Part shown: positions 50,951 to 60,340 of the stretch, one piece after another | Position numbering within the stretch: position 1 is the stretch's first letter | Layout of the letters: each line of letters begins with the position of its first letter | DNA from: an uncultured Verrucomicrobiota bacterium | Lineage (GTDB): Bacteria > Verrucomicrobiota > Kiritimatiellia > CAIVKH01 | Direction: 5' to 3' | DNA: 64,000 bases | NCBI GenBank assembly: GCA_937996795.1 | Contig: CALKUH010000018.1 | Span: 3,083 to 67,082 of the forward strand | The notes under the pieces: model-generated | The model's input: the letters and a program-made list of their open reading frames with translations, nothing else | Databases searched by the model: none | Told to the model about the DNA's origin: nothing | Translations under genes and position numbers: made by a program

Positions 50951-53900
50951 TCACAGGATCACCAACCAGGTCACCAGTTCAAAGTCTTCGGTCTCGCGCA
51001 CCTGCTCGTCCGTTTCGGGCAGGATGAACGAGCGACCGCTTTGCAAGCCGGCGGCTAATTTCTTCTGAAAACCGTCCACCACGGAGACCACCGCGGCGCG
51101 CAGGAGTCCGTCGTAGAGGTCCATGTGGTGGCCCTGTTGTGTTTGCGCGTCAAACAGGCGGCACAATTCGGCGAAGGGTTCGGTTTTGCCCAGCGCGAAC
51201 TCCCGGAACAGGGTGAGGATGGTTTTCGACTGGGTGAACGCGAGCCGGACCTGTCCGTCGGCGTGGACGTAGGCCAGATAGTGCGGGGCAAGCGGGTTGA
51301 TCTTCTCGTTCTGGTCGGTCTTCTGGGTGCCCTTGTGGCGAAGGCAAAAGATGACGCCCGGCTTGGCCATCGGGACGCTGTCGATGGGGGGCACGATGGC
51401 GTTGAGGCCCATCGGCGCGCGTTCCAACTGTTCCCGGTTGGCTTCCAGATAGCGCAGGAGGTCCATGCGGAAGTCATCGAGCGAAAAATCCGCGAGCGAA
51501 ACGGTGTCGTCAAAATCCTCGAGGTCGAGGATTTCCGATTTCAGGCGTTCCAACTGGCGGTCGCGCATCCGCAGGTCGGCGGTGACCAGGTCCTCGATTT
51601 GTTTTTCGTCGAGCGGGTTGTCGGTTTGGGTGGCGGTGACGTCCACAAGGGCCATCCGGGCTTCGACCCGCATCTTCAGATTGATGTAGCGGTCGAGGTG
51701 GGCGGTGGGCCAGAAATTGACGAGGTGCACCGCGTTGGCGCGGGAGCCGATGCGGTCGATGCGGCCGAAGCGCTGGACGATCCGGACCGGGTTCCAATGG
51801 ATGTCGTAATTGATGACCGTGTCGCAATCCTGGAGGTTCTGACCTTCCGAGATGCAGTCGGACGCGATCAGCAGGTCCACCTCGCCCGCGGCCGCATCCG
51901 GGCGATAGTCCGCGCGACGCTTCGAGCGGGGCGAAAAATCCATGAGGATTTCGGTGAACTCCCGTGTGCGGGATAGGGTGGACTCGTTCTCGCCGCTTCC
52001 CACCACCCGTGCGACGTGAATGCCGAGATCCTTGCGCGCCCATTTGGCCAGTTGCTCGTAGAGATAGCAGGCCGTATCGGCGTAGGCGGTAAAGACCAGA
52101 ATCTTCCGATTCGATTTGCCGTCCTTGTCCGTGGTCGGGTGTTTTGCTTTCTCCGCGATGAGGGCCTTCAACTCGGCCAGCTTGGCGTCGCGCTTCGCCG
52201 TGATGGGTTCTGCGAGGTCGAGCAGGGCGTTGATGTGCGCGCGGTCTTCCTGGATATGTGCGCGCCACTTCGGAATGTCGAGGTGCGCCATTTTGAAGGG
52301 GACGCGGCGTCCGACCTGAATGGCATCGGCCACCTCGGGATCGTCAATCTCTTCGGGGGTCAGCGTGTCAAAGTCGAGGTCCTCGTTTTCCGCCCTGAAT
52401 CGTTCGAACCGCTGCATGCGCTGTTCCAGCGCGTCGATTTTGTCGCGGGTATTCCGGAGCGAAATGCGGAAGGAGTCAATGGAGCTTTCGAGGCGCTTCA
52501 ACAGGCTGACGCGCATCATGCCGGTCAGGATGCGTTCGCGACCGGCTTGGGTAAAGCCGCCGATGCGGCGTTCGTAGCTCTCGCGGAGGATGGGGGAGAG
52601 GTCATCCCGCAAATGGTCGGAGGGGCGGAAGAGCCAGAGTTTGTAGTTCGAAATTTGTTCGGCGACTTCGTCGTAGGTGGGGAATTCCCCTTTGCCGTCG
52701 ATTTCGGCGTGGATGGAAACGGGGGGTACGCGAAGGGGGAATCCACCCAACCGACCCATCTCGCGCGCGTAGTGTTTGGCGACGTGCCGCCGCGAGCGGG
52801 CAATCGTCAGCGCGTCGAGCAGTTTGAGGAAGTCGCCGCCCAGCACGCTGATGAGGTCTTTTTTGTCGCGCGTTGCGGCCGGCAGTTTCGCCCAGTTGGT
52901 GAACCGCGCCTGCGCGTCGCGTGAGGTGGTCTTGATGCTGCTTAACCCCAGCGAGGCTTCGAATGCCGTGTCGGCCTTCTTGTCGCGCGCGACATCGCCG
53001 CCGGCGATGATCGATATCTGGTTGCGCAGGTCGGCCAGTTCGTTATTCACGGGCGTGGCGGAGAGCAGGAGGACCTTCGTCTGGATGCCCTGGGCGATGA
53101 TGTCTTCCAGCAACCGCTCATAACGCGTCCTGCGCACGCGTTCGCCGTCTTCGCCCCTGGGACCCACGGCGTTGTTCCTGAAATTGTGGGACTCGTCGAT
53201 GACGACGACGTCGTAGTTGCCCCAGTTGACGGCGGATAGGTCGATGCCGTTGGACGTTCCCTTCTCACGCGACATGTCCGTATGGTGGAGCACGTCGTAG
53301 CGGAAGCGGTCGCGCTCGAAGGGGTTGAGCGCGCTGTTCGTCCGGTAGAGCAGCCAGTTATCCGCGAGTTTCTTGGGGCAGAGGACCAGGACTCGCTCAT
53401 TTTTCAGCTCGAAGTATTTGATTACCGCGAGCGCTTCGAAGGTTTTCCCCAACCCCACGCTGTCCGCCAGGATGCAGCCGTTGAACTGGCGCAGCTTGTT
53501 GATGGCGGCTTTTGCGCCGTCCTTCTGGAAATCGAACAGCATTTTCCAGACATCGGTTTCCAGCAGGCTGGTCTTCTTCAGGCTCGCGTCGAGATCGGCG
53601 CCGCTTTCCAACAGGTCCTTGAACAGCTCGAAGAGGGTTTTGAAATAAACGAATTCGGGGGATTGGTCCTTGCAGACCTGCATCAAGTATTCGATGACCC
53701 GATCTTTGACGTCTTCGACCCGCGCGCTGTCGTTCCACAATTCCTCGAACCACGCCTTCAGGTCCGTGCGGTCCCGGTCGCTGTCGACGACCAGGTTCAG
53801 TTCCACGTTGTTGTTGGTGGCCGCAAGGCCCAGCCCCCGAGTGGTGAAATTGGAGCTACCGACGATCGCCGCGGAGAGCTCTCCGCGTTGGATGTGGGAC

Positions 53901-54268
53901 ATCTTGCCGTGCAGGAATCCGGTTCGGGTGACGGATCGGATGTCGACTTTGCGGCGCATCCAGTCCGCGCATGCATGGGCGATGTGGCGTTGACCCAGTC
54001 CACTGGATAGCGCGAGTCCGTCGTCTTTCAGCACATACGTGGCCCCCTGTTTGTTCGTGGGGTCCAGCGTCTTGATGAATGCCGCCTCACCGAAGAGGAG
54101 GCGGATGCGGCCCAGCGCCTCCAGCTGCGGCTTCAGTTTGTCGTGCGCAAAAACCGTGAAATAGGCCGTGACCAGATCCAAGTCAGACCCCGGTTTGAGC
54201 TGGGCCCGGAGGAAATCGGCCACCGAGCCGCGCGCGCAGTTGTCCCGTATTCCGGTGGTGTTGGGCAT
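50951..54268 (-). CDS. PLD-domain SNF2-family helicase/nuclease
   Basis: The 1105-aa protein joins a phospholipase D-type domain (LHGKMSHIQRG and VGSSNFTTRGLGL at about 120-150) to an SF2/SNF2 helicase. Walker A is in ILADSVGLGKTFEALAVI near residue 263 and the DExH box is VVIDESHNFRNN near 360. The C-terminal helicase half has VFTAYADTACYLYEQL and motif VI in IVQRFGRIDRIGSR. HKD-type PLD domains cleave DNA or RNA ends, so translocation and cutting may be combined. The ATG at 54268 lies two codons after a GTG alternative. It is the first gene of the methyltransferase-helicase block, 135 bp before the methyltransferase. Confidence 0.9.
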   Translation of the reverse strand: MPNTTGIRDNCARGSVADFLRAQLKPGSDLDLVTAYFTVFAHDKLKPQLEALGRIRLLFGEAAFIKTLDPTNKQGATYVLKDDGLALSSGLGQRHIAHACADWMRRKVDIRSVTRTGFLHGKMSHIQRGELSAAIVGSSNFTTRGLGLAATNNNVELNLVVDSDRDRTDLKAWFEELWNDSARVEDVKDRVIEYLMQVCKDQSPEFVYFKTLFELFKDLLESGADLDASLKKTSLLETDVWKMLFDFQKDGAKAAINKLRQFNGCILADSVGLGKTFEALAVIKYFELKNERVLVLCPKKLADNWLLYRTNSALNPFERDRFRYDVLHHTDMSREKGTSNGIDLSAVNWGNYDVVVIDESHNFRNNAVGPRGEDGERVRRTRYERLLEDIIAQGIQTKVLLLSATPVNNELADLRNQISIIAGGDVARDKKADTAFEASLGLSSIKTTSRDAQARFTNWAKLPAATRDKKDLISVLGGDFLKLLDALTIARSRRHVAKHYAREMGRLGGFPLRVPPVSIHAEIDGKGEFPTYDEVAEQISNYKLWLFRPSDHLRDDLSPILRESYERRIGGFTQAGRERILTGMMRVSLLKRLESSIDSFRISLRNTRDKIDALEQRMQRFERFRAENEDLDFDTLTPEEIDDPEVADAIQVGRRVPFKMAHLDIPKWRAHIQEDRAHINALLDLAEPITAKRDAKLAELKALIAEKAKHPTTDKDGKSNRKILVFTAYADTACYLYEQLAKWARKDLGIHVARVVGSGENESTLSRTREFTEILMDFSPRSKRRADYRPDAAAGEVDLLIASDCISEGQNLQDCDTVINYDIHWNPVRIVQRFGRIDRIGSRANAVHLVNFWPTAHLDRYINLKMRVEARMALVDVTATQTDNPLDEKQIEDLVTADLRMRDRQLERLKSEILDLEDFDDTVSLADFSLDDFRMDLLRYLEANREQLERAPMGLNAIVPPIDSVPMAKPGVIFCLRHKGTQKTDQNEKINPLAPHYLAYVHADGQVRLAFTQSKTILTLFREFALGKTEPFAELCRLFDAQTQQGHHMDLYDGLLRAAVVSVVDGFQKKLAAGLQSGRSFILPETDEQVRETEDFELVTWLVIL

Positions 54269-54316
54269 GGTCACGCGTGGGATTCCACAGTCTGGAAGGA
54301 AAAAATCACGCTCGTA

Positions 54317-55546
54317 TTATTCCGAAACCCGTTTGGCCGTCGAGCTTTGATCGGCAATGCCGTGCAACAATAACGACTCGGGAATTTTGCGCATCAGGTC
54401 GGTGATTCGATCCGCGTGGGCGGCCACGTGGGCCTTTATGCTGGGGGTGCCCAGCAGTTTGTACACGTAATGGCGTGTGGATCCTCCGTAAGTCGCGATC
54501 AACCAGATAAATTCCATGGTGTAGTCCGGCGTCAATCGCAAGAGGTCGCGCCGCAAACGGTTGACGTTGTGGTTGTCCGGGGGAATCCAGCGTGCGCCGC
54601 GCTTGAACAGGACATGCACCATCGCGAGACATGATCGTGCCTTGGCTGTGTCGATGTACTTGCCGGGGCTGTACGACGGCATGCCCCACGAGATGGTGGC
54701 GGTTTCAAAGCAATCCATGATCAGGGATGACCCGCCGGTCGGCTGATCATTGATGGCATACCCTGCATCCAGCAGTCGCACGAGCAGGGATTCGTTGTGC
54801 AACCAGCATACATATCGGAGAAACTTGTTTGCGCTCGGATCTGACGGATTCAGTATGATGCCCTTAATATCCAGAATTTCGGGGTGCCGATGCAGCAGCG
54901 CGAGCTCTAGCGCTGTGTGGGTTAAATGCTCCTCCGGGTTCTCGCTGGGGTGAGCTATTCCCGTAGCGTAGGGGTTTCCACCAGCCCAGAGCATGAGGGA
55001 TACCCACTTCAAATTGCCGTGTCGGCAATGATAGCGGAGCGCAATATTGACCTGTTCGGGGAAGCTTTCGTATCGGGCGCGATACTTTTTGAACGTACCG
55101 AGTGCGATTCGGATTCGGTTGCACAACGCTTCGGCCAGCGGATAGCCCTTTTCCATGTCGGCGCCGTTGTCGATGAAGAAGTCGATGATGGCGGGTTGCC
55201 ACGTGTCAAATACCGCACCCAGATCGATGGTCTTGGGGTCCGCACCATACTGCACAAAGAGCTCCACCAGGTCGAGCCGACGGTGTTTCAGCGAATGCGT
55301 AAGCGGGCAATAGTCATCAAATCTGGCCGCAGGCGCCCCTCCATCCAACAGGACCTTGATCAGGCTGTGGAATCCGAGCTCTACCGCGATTTCCATCGGT
55401 CCACGCGGAGTATGGCCTTTTGCGGGTGGCGGCGGGGGAACAACCGGATTCCCGGCTTTGATCCACGCCTGCACCTCAAACAGCTTGCCCGCCTTGCAGA
55501 GGTCTACGAGGGGCTTGATCTGATCGAATGTTGAGGCTTGCTGCAT
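54317..55546 (-). CDS. Ankyrin-repeat-like protein
   Basis: The 409-aa protein has several ankyrin-type segments in its first half: KGHTPRGPMEIAVELGFHSLIKVLLDGGA, then CPLTHSLKHRRLDLVELFVQYGADP, and later HTALELALLHRHPEI. The second half is less regular (YVCWLHNESLLVRLLDAGYAIN). Ankyrin repeats bind proteins. The gene starts 7 bp after the stop of the HTH protein and ends shortly before the helicase start, so it belongs to the leftward series. It may be a partner of the HTH protein in a two-gene unit. Function unknown. Confidence 0.72.
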   Translation of the reverse strand: MQQASTFDQIKPLVDLCKAGKLFEVQAWIKAGNPVVPPPPPAKGHTPRGPMEIAVELGFHSLIKVLLDGGAPAARFDDYCPLTHSLKHRRLDLVELFVQYGADPKTIDLGAVFDTWQPAIIDFFIDNGADMEKGYPLAEALCNRIRIALGTFKKYRARYESFPEQVNIALRYHCRHGNLKWVSLMLWAGGNPYATGIAHPSENPEEHLTHTALELALLHRHPEILDIKGIILNPSDPSANKFLRYVCWLHNESLLVRLLDAGYAINDQPTGGSSLIMDCFETATISWGMPSYSPGKYIDTAKARSCLAMVHVLFKRGARWIPPDNHNVNRLRRDLLRLTPDYTMEFIWLIATYGGSTRHYVYKLLGTPSIKAHVAAHADRITDLMRKIPESLLLHGIADQSSTAKRVSE

Positions 55547-55553
55547 CCGTAAG

Positions 55554-56756
55554 TCACCAATGCTGGCGTTCGCGCGGGTGGTATTTGTCCTTGTCGTCCA
55601 ATATCGAGCGGGGCGACTCCACGAGGGGGTCGATTCTGTTGGCTTGGTCATACGCCCATGCGATCCACTTGCCGGTTTCACTGTCTGCGTCGAGCGGCGT
55701 TCCTTCCGCCTGCGCTTTGGCGTGCACGGCGCGGATGTACTTTCTGAGGCGTTCCGCTTTCTGCCAGTTGTTGGACGATTCAAGCAGTTGGTCGACCCTT
55801 TGCTGCTCTGCCTCGATCTTCTTCCACATGGCAGCGCGCGCCTTCTCGGCAGCCTCAAGCCGCGCCCGCTCCAGTTGACGATCCCGTTCTCTTTTCGCCT
55901 CCGCCTCTTTTGCGGCGATCCATGCGGCGGACATTTGACGAACGGACACGGCTACGTGTCCCAAGCAGTCCTCCAGCCGCTGGCGGTCGCCGTCGCTGAA
56001 TTTGGTTCGTATCCCGTCGCCATGCCCCCAAATGCTCTGGACTGAACGGATGTGGATTTCAAGGCGACCGCAGGGTGCGAAAACCATCCTGTTCTGAGAA
56101 TGGTGGAATTCATACCGCGATCCGCTGTGCGTGGACGCGGTAGCTTCTTCAACCTGCCTCTTGAGGCCCTCCCGGATGAAGAGTACGACCTCCAAATCCG
56201 ACTGCTTAATCAATGTTTGTCTGCGGGTTTTGTCGATTGTCACGGTGTACGACTGGGCCTCCAGGCCACGGATCAAGCCCTCCATGATGCGCAGCGCGCG
56301 CGGAAGAGCCTTTGGCGACACCCGTATATCCAGGCATGAGTCTGTCGGTGGCCTCAAAATTCCGTCATAGACCGGGGACTCAGCCGAAAGCTGTTTGTGC
56401 GTTGTCAAAACGATCGGATGCGCGCCGGCCAAGGTGTTGGGAACGGTGATGGGGGGATACGTGGAGTCCCTCTCCCCTGTCTGCTTCGTGACATATACAT
56501 ACGGGTAGGGCGCAATCGTGATCATCGGGTTGTGCTCGGGTCTGGGAAGAACCGTCTTTTTCACGCGTTGACCTGCAGCGATACGCGCCCAATACCCTAA
56601 GGGCGGGCGGGGTATGTCGTTTTTCCGGCAAATTTTTGCGAGCCCCACATCGGAGATGCCAAACTCCCGGGCCACCCGCGAAACCGGCTTCTCCCAAATC
56701 CGATCGTACAGAGCTTGCCTGCTAAGGTTGGTAGATGAACGCGCCGAATTGCCCAT
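55554..56756 (-). CDS. HTH and coiled-coil protein of mobile-element type
   Basis: The 400-aa protein starts with a helix-turn-helix-like segment (LSRQALYDRIWEKPVSRVAREFGISDVGLAKICRK, residues about 12-48) and then IPRPPLGYWARIAAG. I recall this N-terminal motif in many element-borne hypothetical proteins. A central beta-rich part (residues about 120-250) precedes a long charged coiled coil (AWIAAKEAEAKRERDRQLERARLEAAEKARA). It probably binds DNA through the N-terminus. It is encoded directly upstream of the ankyrin-like gene and is likely its partner. Confidence 0.65.
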   Translation of the reverse strand: MGNSARSSTNLSRQALYDRIWEKPVSRVAREFGISDVGLAKICRKNDIPRPPLGYWARIAAGQRVKKTVLPRPEHNPMITIAPYPYVYVTKQTGERDSTYPPITVPNTLAGAHPIVLTTHKQLSAESPVYDGILRPPTDSCLDIRVSPKALPRALRIMEGLIRGLEAQSYTVTIDKTRRQTLIKQSDLEVVLFIREGLKRQVEEATASTHSGSRYEFHHSQNRMVFAPCGRLEIHIRSVQSIWGHGDGIRTKFSDGDRQRLEDCLGHVAVSVRQMSAAWIAAKEAEAKRERDRQLERARLEAAEKARAAMWKKIEAEQQRVDQLLESSNNWQKAERLRKYIRAVHAKAQAEGTPLDADSETGKWIAWAYDQANRIDPLVESPRSILDDKDKYHPRERQHW

Positions 56757-57176
56757 GATCGATGCTCCCGGGAATGCTGAAGCGGTCTGGTAGAAACAAT
56801 CCCGCCTAAAATCAAATGGGAAAACGGATCACGGATATGGCCTGCCCTCCGCCCTGTTGCCGTCATGGCACGATGTTGGGCTGTAATGTCAGAAAAAATG
56901 ATGAGTTTTCCTGACAATAACGACGCAGGGATACCAGCGCTGTGGGGAGCGCCGCCCGGCAAATTTGTCGCCAACAGCGGTCGCGTGTGGCGACTATAGC
57001 CGGCCTGAATGATGTGCGTCCTATACCACCGGTCCCAAGGGGGCGATTGATAATATCAACGAAAACAATGATTGCGCTAGCTTCGGGTTCCGGTTCGCAC
57101 CCCTTAAGGGTGGTGCGAGAACCGGAACCGGTTTTGGTGGTTGCGGTGGTTATGGTTTGGCCGTGAGCGCCGCAAC
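56757..57176. other. Intergenic region between replication gene and cargo genes
   Basis: No gene is seen in these 420 bp. A dyad at 56887-56916 (TGTCAG / CTGACA flanked by A- and T-runs) lies about 130 bp upstream of the HTH gene and may be an operator. A strong imperfect hairpin at 57086-57129 follows the replication gene. The region separates the replication module from the cargo and probably holds the cargo promoter. Confidence 0.45.
57086..57129 (-). terminator. Hairpin after the primase-helicase gene
   Basis: Arms GGTTCCGGTTCGCACC and GGTGCGAGAACCGGAACC pair with a 2-nt bulge around a loop containing CCTTAAGG. It lies about 50 bp after the stop codon at 57177. There is no long T-run. 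Confidence 0.45.
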
Positions 57177-59177
57177 CTAAACCGGTATTCCGGGCAAGGT
57201 CAGCCGGAGCATGGCTTCGATTTGATCGGGGGTTCCGTAGAAGACCCGGCCATCCTTCTCTTTCATCCGTGGCGTCTTTTTCACCAGGTCGGAATGAATC
57301 CAGTCATCAATAATTGCCCTAGCCCGCTTGTCGCCGACCTTGGCGAGGGATTGGACTTTTGCCGAGAGGATACCCTTCGGGATGGGCCCCTCGGCAAATG
57401 CCTGCGGAATCAGCGGGCGGAATGAATCGAGCGGTTGACTGGTGGCGGGACGCCCGGAACGCGATTTGCCGCTCGCCCGCGTGTTGACCAGCTCCTGCCA
57501 CGCCTCGAAGTCAAAATCCGGGTCGCGCTCGTACAGCATGGTGGAGGGGTCGAGTATGATGGCGAAGGGCGGTTGACGGCGGCCGTCGTTGTGCTTCGCA
57601 AAGCAGCAGACGATCGGAGGCGCTTCGGATTCGTCGCCGGGGGCGAGATTCAAAACGCAGCGACTGGCCGTGTAAAGCGCCTTGGACCCCTTTCCGAAAT
57701 TCGGGGCGTCAAAGCCCACGGCTTGGGCGATATTCTTCGCTCCGGTACGACTGTGGGCGAGGATTACAAGAGCGGCATCGGGGTCGACCTGTCGCAAGAG
57801 GCGGCGCAGGACTTGAAGGGTGCCACGGGTGTCCTCGTCGTTATTGGCTTCACCGTCCAGCACGTCGCCCCACGGGTCCACCCACAACACTTGGGGGCGG
57901 AAGGATTCGAGGGTTGTCTTCCATCGAACTAAGTTCATGGGCGATGCGACCGTGATGAACGGGTCTTCGGGATGCTCCAGCGTGGCCATCCGGATGTGGG
58001 CGTCCAGCCGTTCAAGCTGCTCTGGAGACAGCCCGCCGGACATCCGGCGTACATCGTTCTGAAGCCGGTGAATGCTGTTTTCGGAGCCCATCAACAGGTG
58101 GCGGAGTGGTTGCCCGCTGGTGGGGATGTCCGCGAACGGCAGGCCCAGCACCTGGTTGCGGGCCAGGTTGAGGGAGAGACGCGATTTTCCGAGGCCGCCC
58201 TGTCCAAAAATCGTACTCACCTGACCCATCGCAAACCCGTCCCCCCAGAAGCAGACCTGGGGCGGAAGCATCAGGCGGGACAACTCGGCCCAACCCCGTG
58301 TGCTGTAGGGCACGATAACCGGCGCGCTTTCTGGCGCTGCCTCGGGAGCGGATGTGGAGTCGCGGGGTCCGGTCGATCCCCACGGTAGATAACCATGCTC
58401 TTGGGCGAGGGCAAAGAGCGTGCCGAGTGTGCGCCCGCCGCCCGGCTTGAATGAATCCCACACCTTGCGGGTGTCCTGCGGGCCTTGATACTTGGCGCCG
58501 CCCATTGCGCTCCACCGGTCGAAGTCCTCATACGCCAAGCCGCCATCGTGCAGGGCCATGCCGACAAAAAGCCAGGTGTCGCGGTCGCAGTCGGCGGGGA
58601 TATGCCGAAGCGCTTCGCGCGCCCGCGACTGTTCCCAATCCGAAGATTCAAACACGTTGGCCCGGGGCGGTTTCTCCTGTTCACGAAGCATCTCCAGCCA
58701 TGACGCGGGAAGGTCCGCCTCTCCGCCATCATTCAGCACCTCGTAGCCAGGCGAGGGCGGCACGATCACGTAGCCGCCGTCTCCGCGCACATCCATGCCG
58801 TAGGCAGGCTTGTCGGTTCTGGATGGAACTTTGATTCCCTCCGGCACCCGGTAATAGCGATGGCGCCCGCCGCGCGGGGTTTTGACCGTATACGTCTCAT
58901 GGAGGGGGCCGTGCTTCGCCTCCAATTCAGCGAGCGCCCGTTCGCCGTCCTTGGGCGGCGACTTTGCTGCGTCGAGATCGGTGTCGATCACGACCACTCC
59001 GCTGCCGGTGGGGCGCGCGATGAGCGCGTCGGGCCATTGGGACCACCACGCGGCGATTGCCGTCTGGTCGGTCGTTGCCGCATGGAATCCGTGAGCGACC
59101 AACGGCCGCTTTGTGCCCGGCTGGCAGGGGAAGATGGGAATTCCCGCCGCCGCCATTGAGAGGGCGTGTTCCTTCAT
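57177..59177 (-). CDS. Primase-polymerase/AAA replication protein
   Basis: The 666-aa protein has an N-terminal bifunctional primase-polymerase domain (ALSMAAAGIPIFPCQPGTKRPL; catalytic DTD in VVVIDTDLDAA; HRYYRVPEG). Next comes a linker of the primase C-terminal type. A RepA-like AAA domain has Walker A IFGQGGLGKSRLSLNLA and Walker B-like VLWVDPWGDVL. A C-terminal winged-helix-like part follows (SLAKVGDKRARAIIDDWIHSDLV). It should open and prime the element's own origin. The ATG overlaps the preceding stop (ATGA). Such proteins are typical of integrative plasmids, satellites and prophages. Confidence 0.88.
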   Translation of the reverse strand: MKEHALSMAAAGIPIFPCQPGTKRPLVAHGFHAATTDQTAIAAWWSQWPDALIARPTGSGVVVIDTDLDAAKSPPKDGERALAELEAKHGPLHETYTVKTPRGGRHRYYRVPEGIKVPSRTDKPAYGMDVRGDGGYVIVPPSPGYEVLNDGGEADLPASWLEMLREQEKPPRANVFESSDWEQSRAREALRHIPADCDRDTWLFVGMALHDGGLAYEDFDRWSAMGGAKYQGPQDTRKVWDSFKPGGGRTLGTLFALAQEHGYLPWGSTGPRDSTSAPEAAPESAPVIVPYSTRGWAELSRLMLPPQVCFWGDGFAMGQVSTIFGQGGLGKSRLSLNLARNQVLGLPFADIPTSGQPLRHLLMGSENSIHRLQNDVRRMSGGLSPEQLERLDAHIRMATLEHPEDPFITVASPMNLVRWKTTLESFRPQVLWVDPWGDVLDGEANNDEDTRGTLQVLRRLLRQVDPDAALVILAHSRTGAKNIAQAVGFDAPNFGKGSKALYTASRCVLNLAPGDESEAPPIVCCFAKHNDGRRQPPFAIILDPSTMLYERDPDFDFEAWQELVNTRASGKSRSGRPATSQPLDSFRPLIPQAFAEGPIPKGILSAKVQSLAKVGDKRARAIIDDWIHSDLVKKTPRMKEKDGRVFYGTPDQIEAMLRLTLPGIPV

Positions 59178-59515
59178 GGTGCACCTCGTTCCGATGCTTG
59201 GTCGGGCGCGGTTTGGGCGTTGGCTTCGGTTGCGAGGAAGCGCTGACGGGATTCCAGCAGGCTGAGGGTGGCCTCCTTTTGGGAGTCGAACCATTGGCGA
59301 TTGTTCGCCACGTGCCAATTCCAGAAGGCATCTTCGTCCAGCGGGTTGGCCAGCATCAGCTGCCAGCATCCGGGTACGCCGAGCAGCCGATTGTCTGCCC
59401 AGTACCACTCCCATTCGACGCCGGTCGTCAGGTGCAGGATTTCCAGCAGGGCGTCGGCTTGCTCCTCGGCATCGGTCGGGGGCGCTTGCTTGCGTGCACG
59501 ATTGAGGTTGCGCAT
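59174..59515 (-). CDS. Hypothetical protein of the replication module
   Basis: The 113-aa acidic protein (NRARKQAPPTDAEEQADALLEIL, then EWEWYWADNRLLGVPGCWQLML) has no family I recognise. It overlaps the primase-helicase start by 4 bp and follows the AlpA-like gene by 4 bp. It is therefore tightly bound into the int-xis-rep operon and may help replication or excision. Confidence 0.6.
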   Translation of the reverse strand: MRNLNRARKQAPPTDAEEQADALLEILHLTTGVEWEWYWADNRLLGVPGCWQLMLANPLDEDAFWNWHVANNRQWFDSQKEATLSLLESRQRFLATEANAQTAPDQASERGAP

Positions 59516-59519
59516 GGCT

Positions 59520-59729
59520 TCACCCTCCCATCGGCTCGATGCTGCGCGCGTTGAGGAACGCCGCGCACGATTCGCGGTCATAGCTGACGCTGCGGGCCGT
59601 CAGCTTGTAGAAGCGGATGGCGCGTCGGGTGCGCAGCCGCTTCAGTTGGTGGGGCGACACCCCGAGGAACGCGCAAGCTTGCGCGGCGTTCAGGCGCGGG
59701 GGCCAGTCATACTGTCGTTTCTGTAGCAT
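59520..59729 (-). CDS. AlpA/Xis-like helix-turn-helix protein
   Basis: The 69-aa protein has a MerR/excisionase-type winged helix-turn-helix: RLNAAQACAFLGVSPHQLKRLRTRRAIRFYKLTARSV, then the wing with SYDRESCAAFLN. Such proteins bind arm sites and direct the recombinase toward excision, or activate element genes. ATG 59729 has a GAAGG site 6 bp upstream. Position between the recombinase and the replication gene is the standard one. The repeats at 35173-35193 and 61619-61639 are candidate binding sites. Confidence 0.75.
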   Translation of the reverse strand: MLQKRQYDWPPRLNAAQACAFLGVSPHQLKRLRTRRAIRFYKLTARSVSYDRESCAAFLNARSIEPMGG

Positions 59730-59897
59730 CTTCATCCTTCCCGGGCCGTGTGGCCCTTTGATGCGCACAGAAATACGAGGTCAAAAAAATGCCGGTTTTG
59801 CGGATCGGGACTGGGGATCGAAATGCAGGCCCGTTCGCCCGAAAACCGGTTGCGGATCGGGACTTGCTCTCCTCCAGACCGGGCCGTTCGTCCCTAA

Positions 59898-60332
59898 TCA
59901 GTCTGCGGATTTGCGTTGACGGGGTCCGATGCGGCGCGCGGCTTTTGATTTCGACGCCGCGTGCAATCGCTTCAAATCTTTCAGCGTTCTTTCGGGCCAT
60001 CCATTCGCGTCAAAGTCCGCGAAGAAACCTTGAGGGTCTTGGGGTTGCCATGATGCGCGGGGTACGTCGGACCAAACCCGCGCGATCAGGCTGCGCACTT
60101 GGTTTCGATAGTTTCGAGATACGTACCCAAGCTGTTTGGCGAGTTGGATTGTGTTCAGCCGGATCTCGGGTGGATCGAAAAGGGGCGAATCCTCCGCCGC
60201 CATCTCAATCAGCCGGTGGGCGATTCGTATGGCCGCTTTCAAATCTTCTTCATCAGAGCATTTTGATTTTGACAGCAGCGCCGCGGCGACCATGGCGACC
60301 TGAATGGCGTTTGGTTTGGGCTGGGTGCTCAT
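59898..60332 (-). CDS. Hypothetical protein next to the recombinase
   Basis: The 144-aa protein has an N-terminal helical part (AIQVAMVAAALLSKSKCSDEEDLKAAIRIAHRLIE) and a possible HTH segment (NTIQLAKQLGYVSRNYRNQVRSL). The C-terminus is Lys/Arg-rich (KSKAARRIGPRQRKS). I do not recognise the family. It begins 8 bp after the recombinase stop and may be a DNA-binding accessory protein. The 168 bp between it and the AlpA-like gene hold no gene. Confidence 0.55.
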   Translation of the reverse strand: MSTQPKPNAIQVAMVAAALLSKSKCSDEEDLKAAIRIAHRLIEMAAEDSPLFDPPEIRLNTIQLAKQLGYVSRNYRNQVRSLIARVWSDVPRASWQPQDPQGFFADFDANGWPERTLKDLKRLHAASKSKAARRIGPRQRKSAD

Positions 60333-60340
60333 GAGCGTTG

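Noticed and set aside
46505..54268. Complete DISARM or BREX system
   Set aside because: Only a SNF2-type helicase and an adenine methyltransferase are present; the other core genes of those systems are missing from the window.
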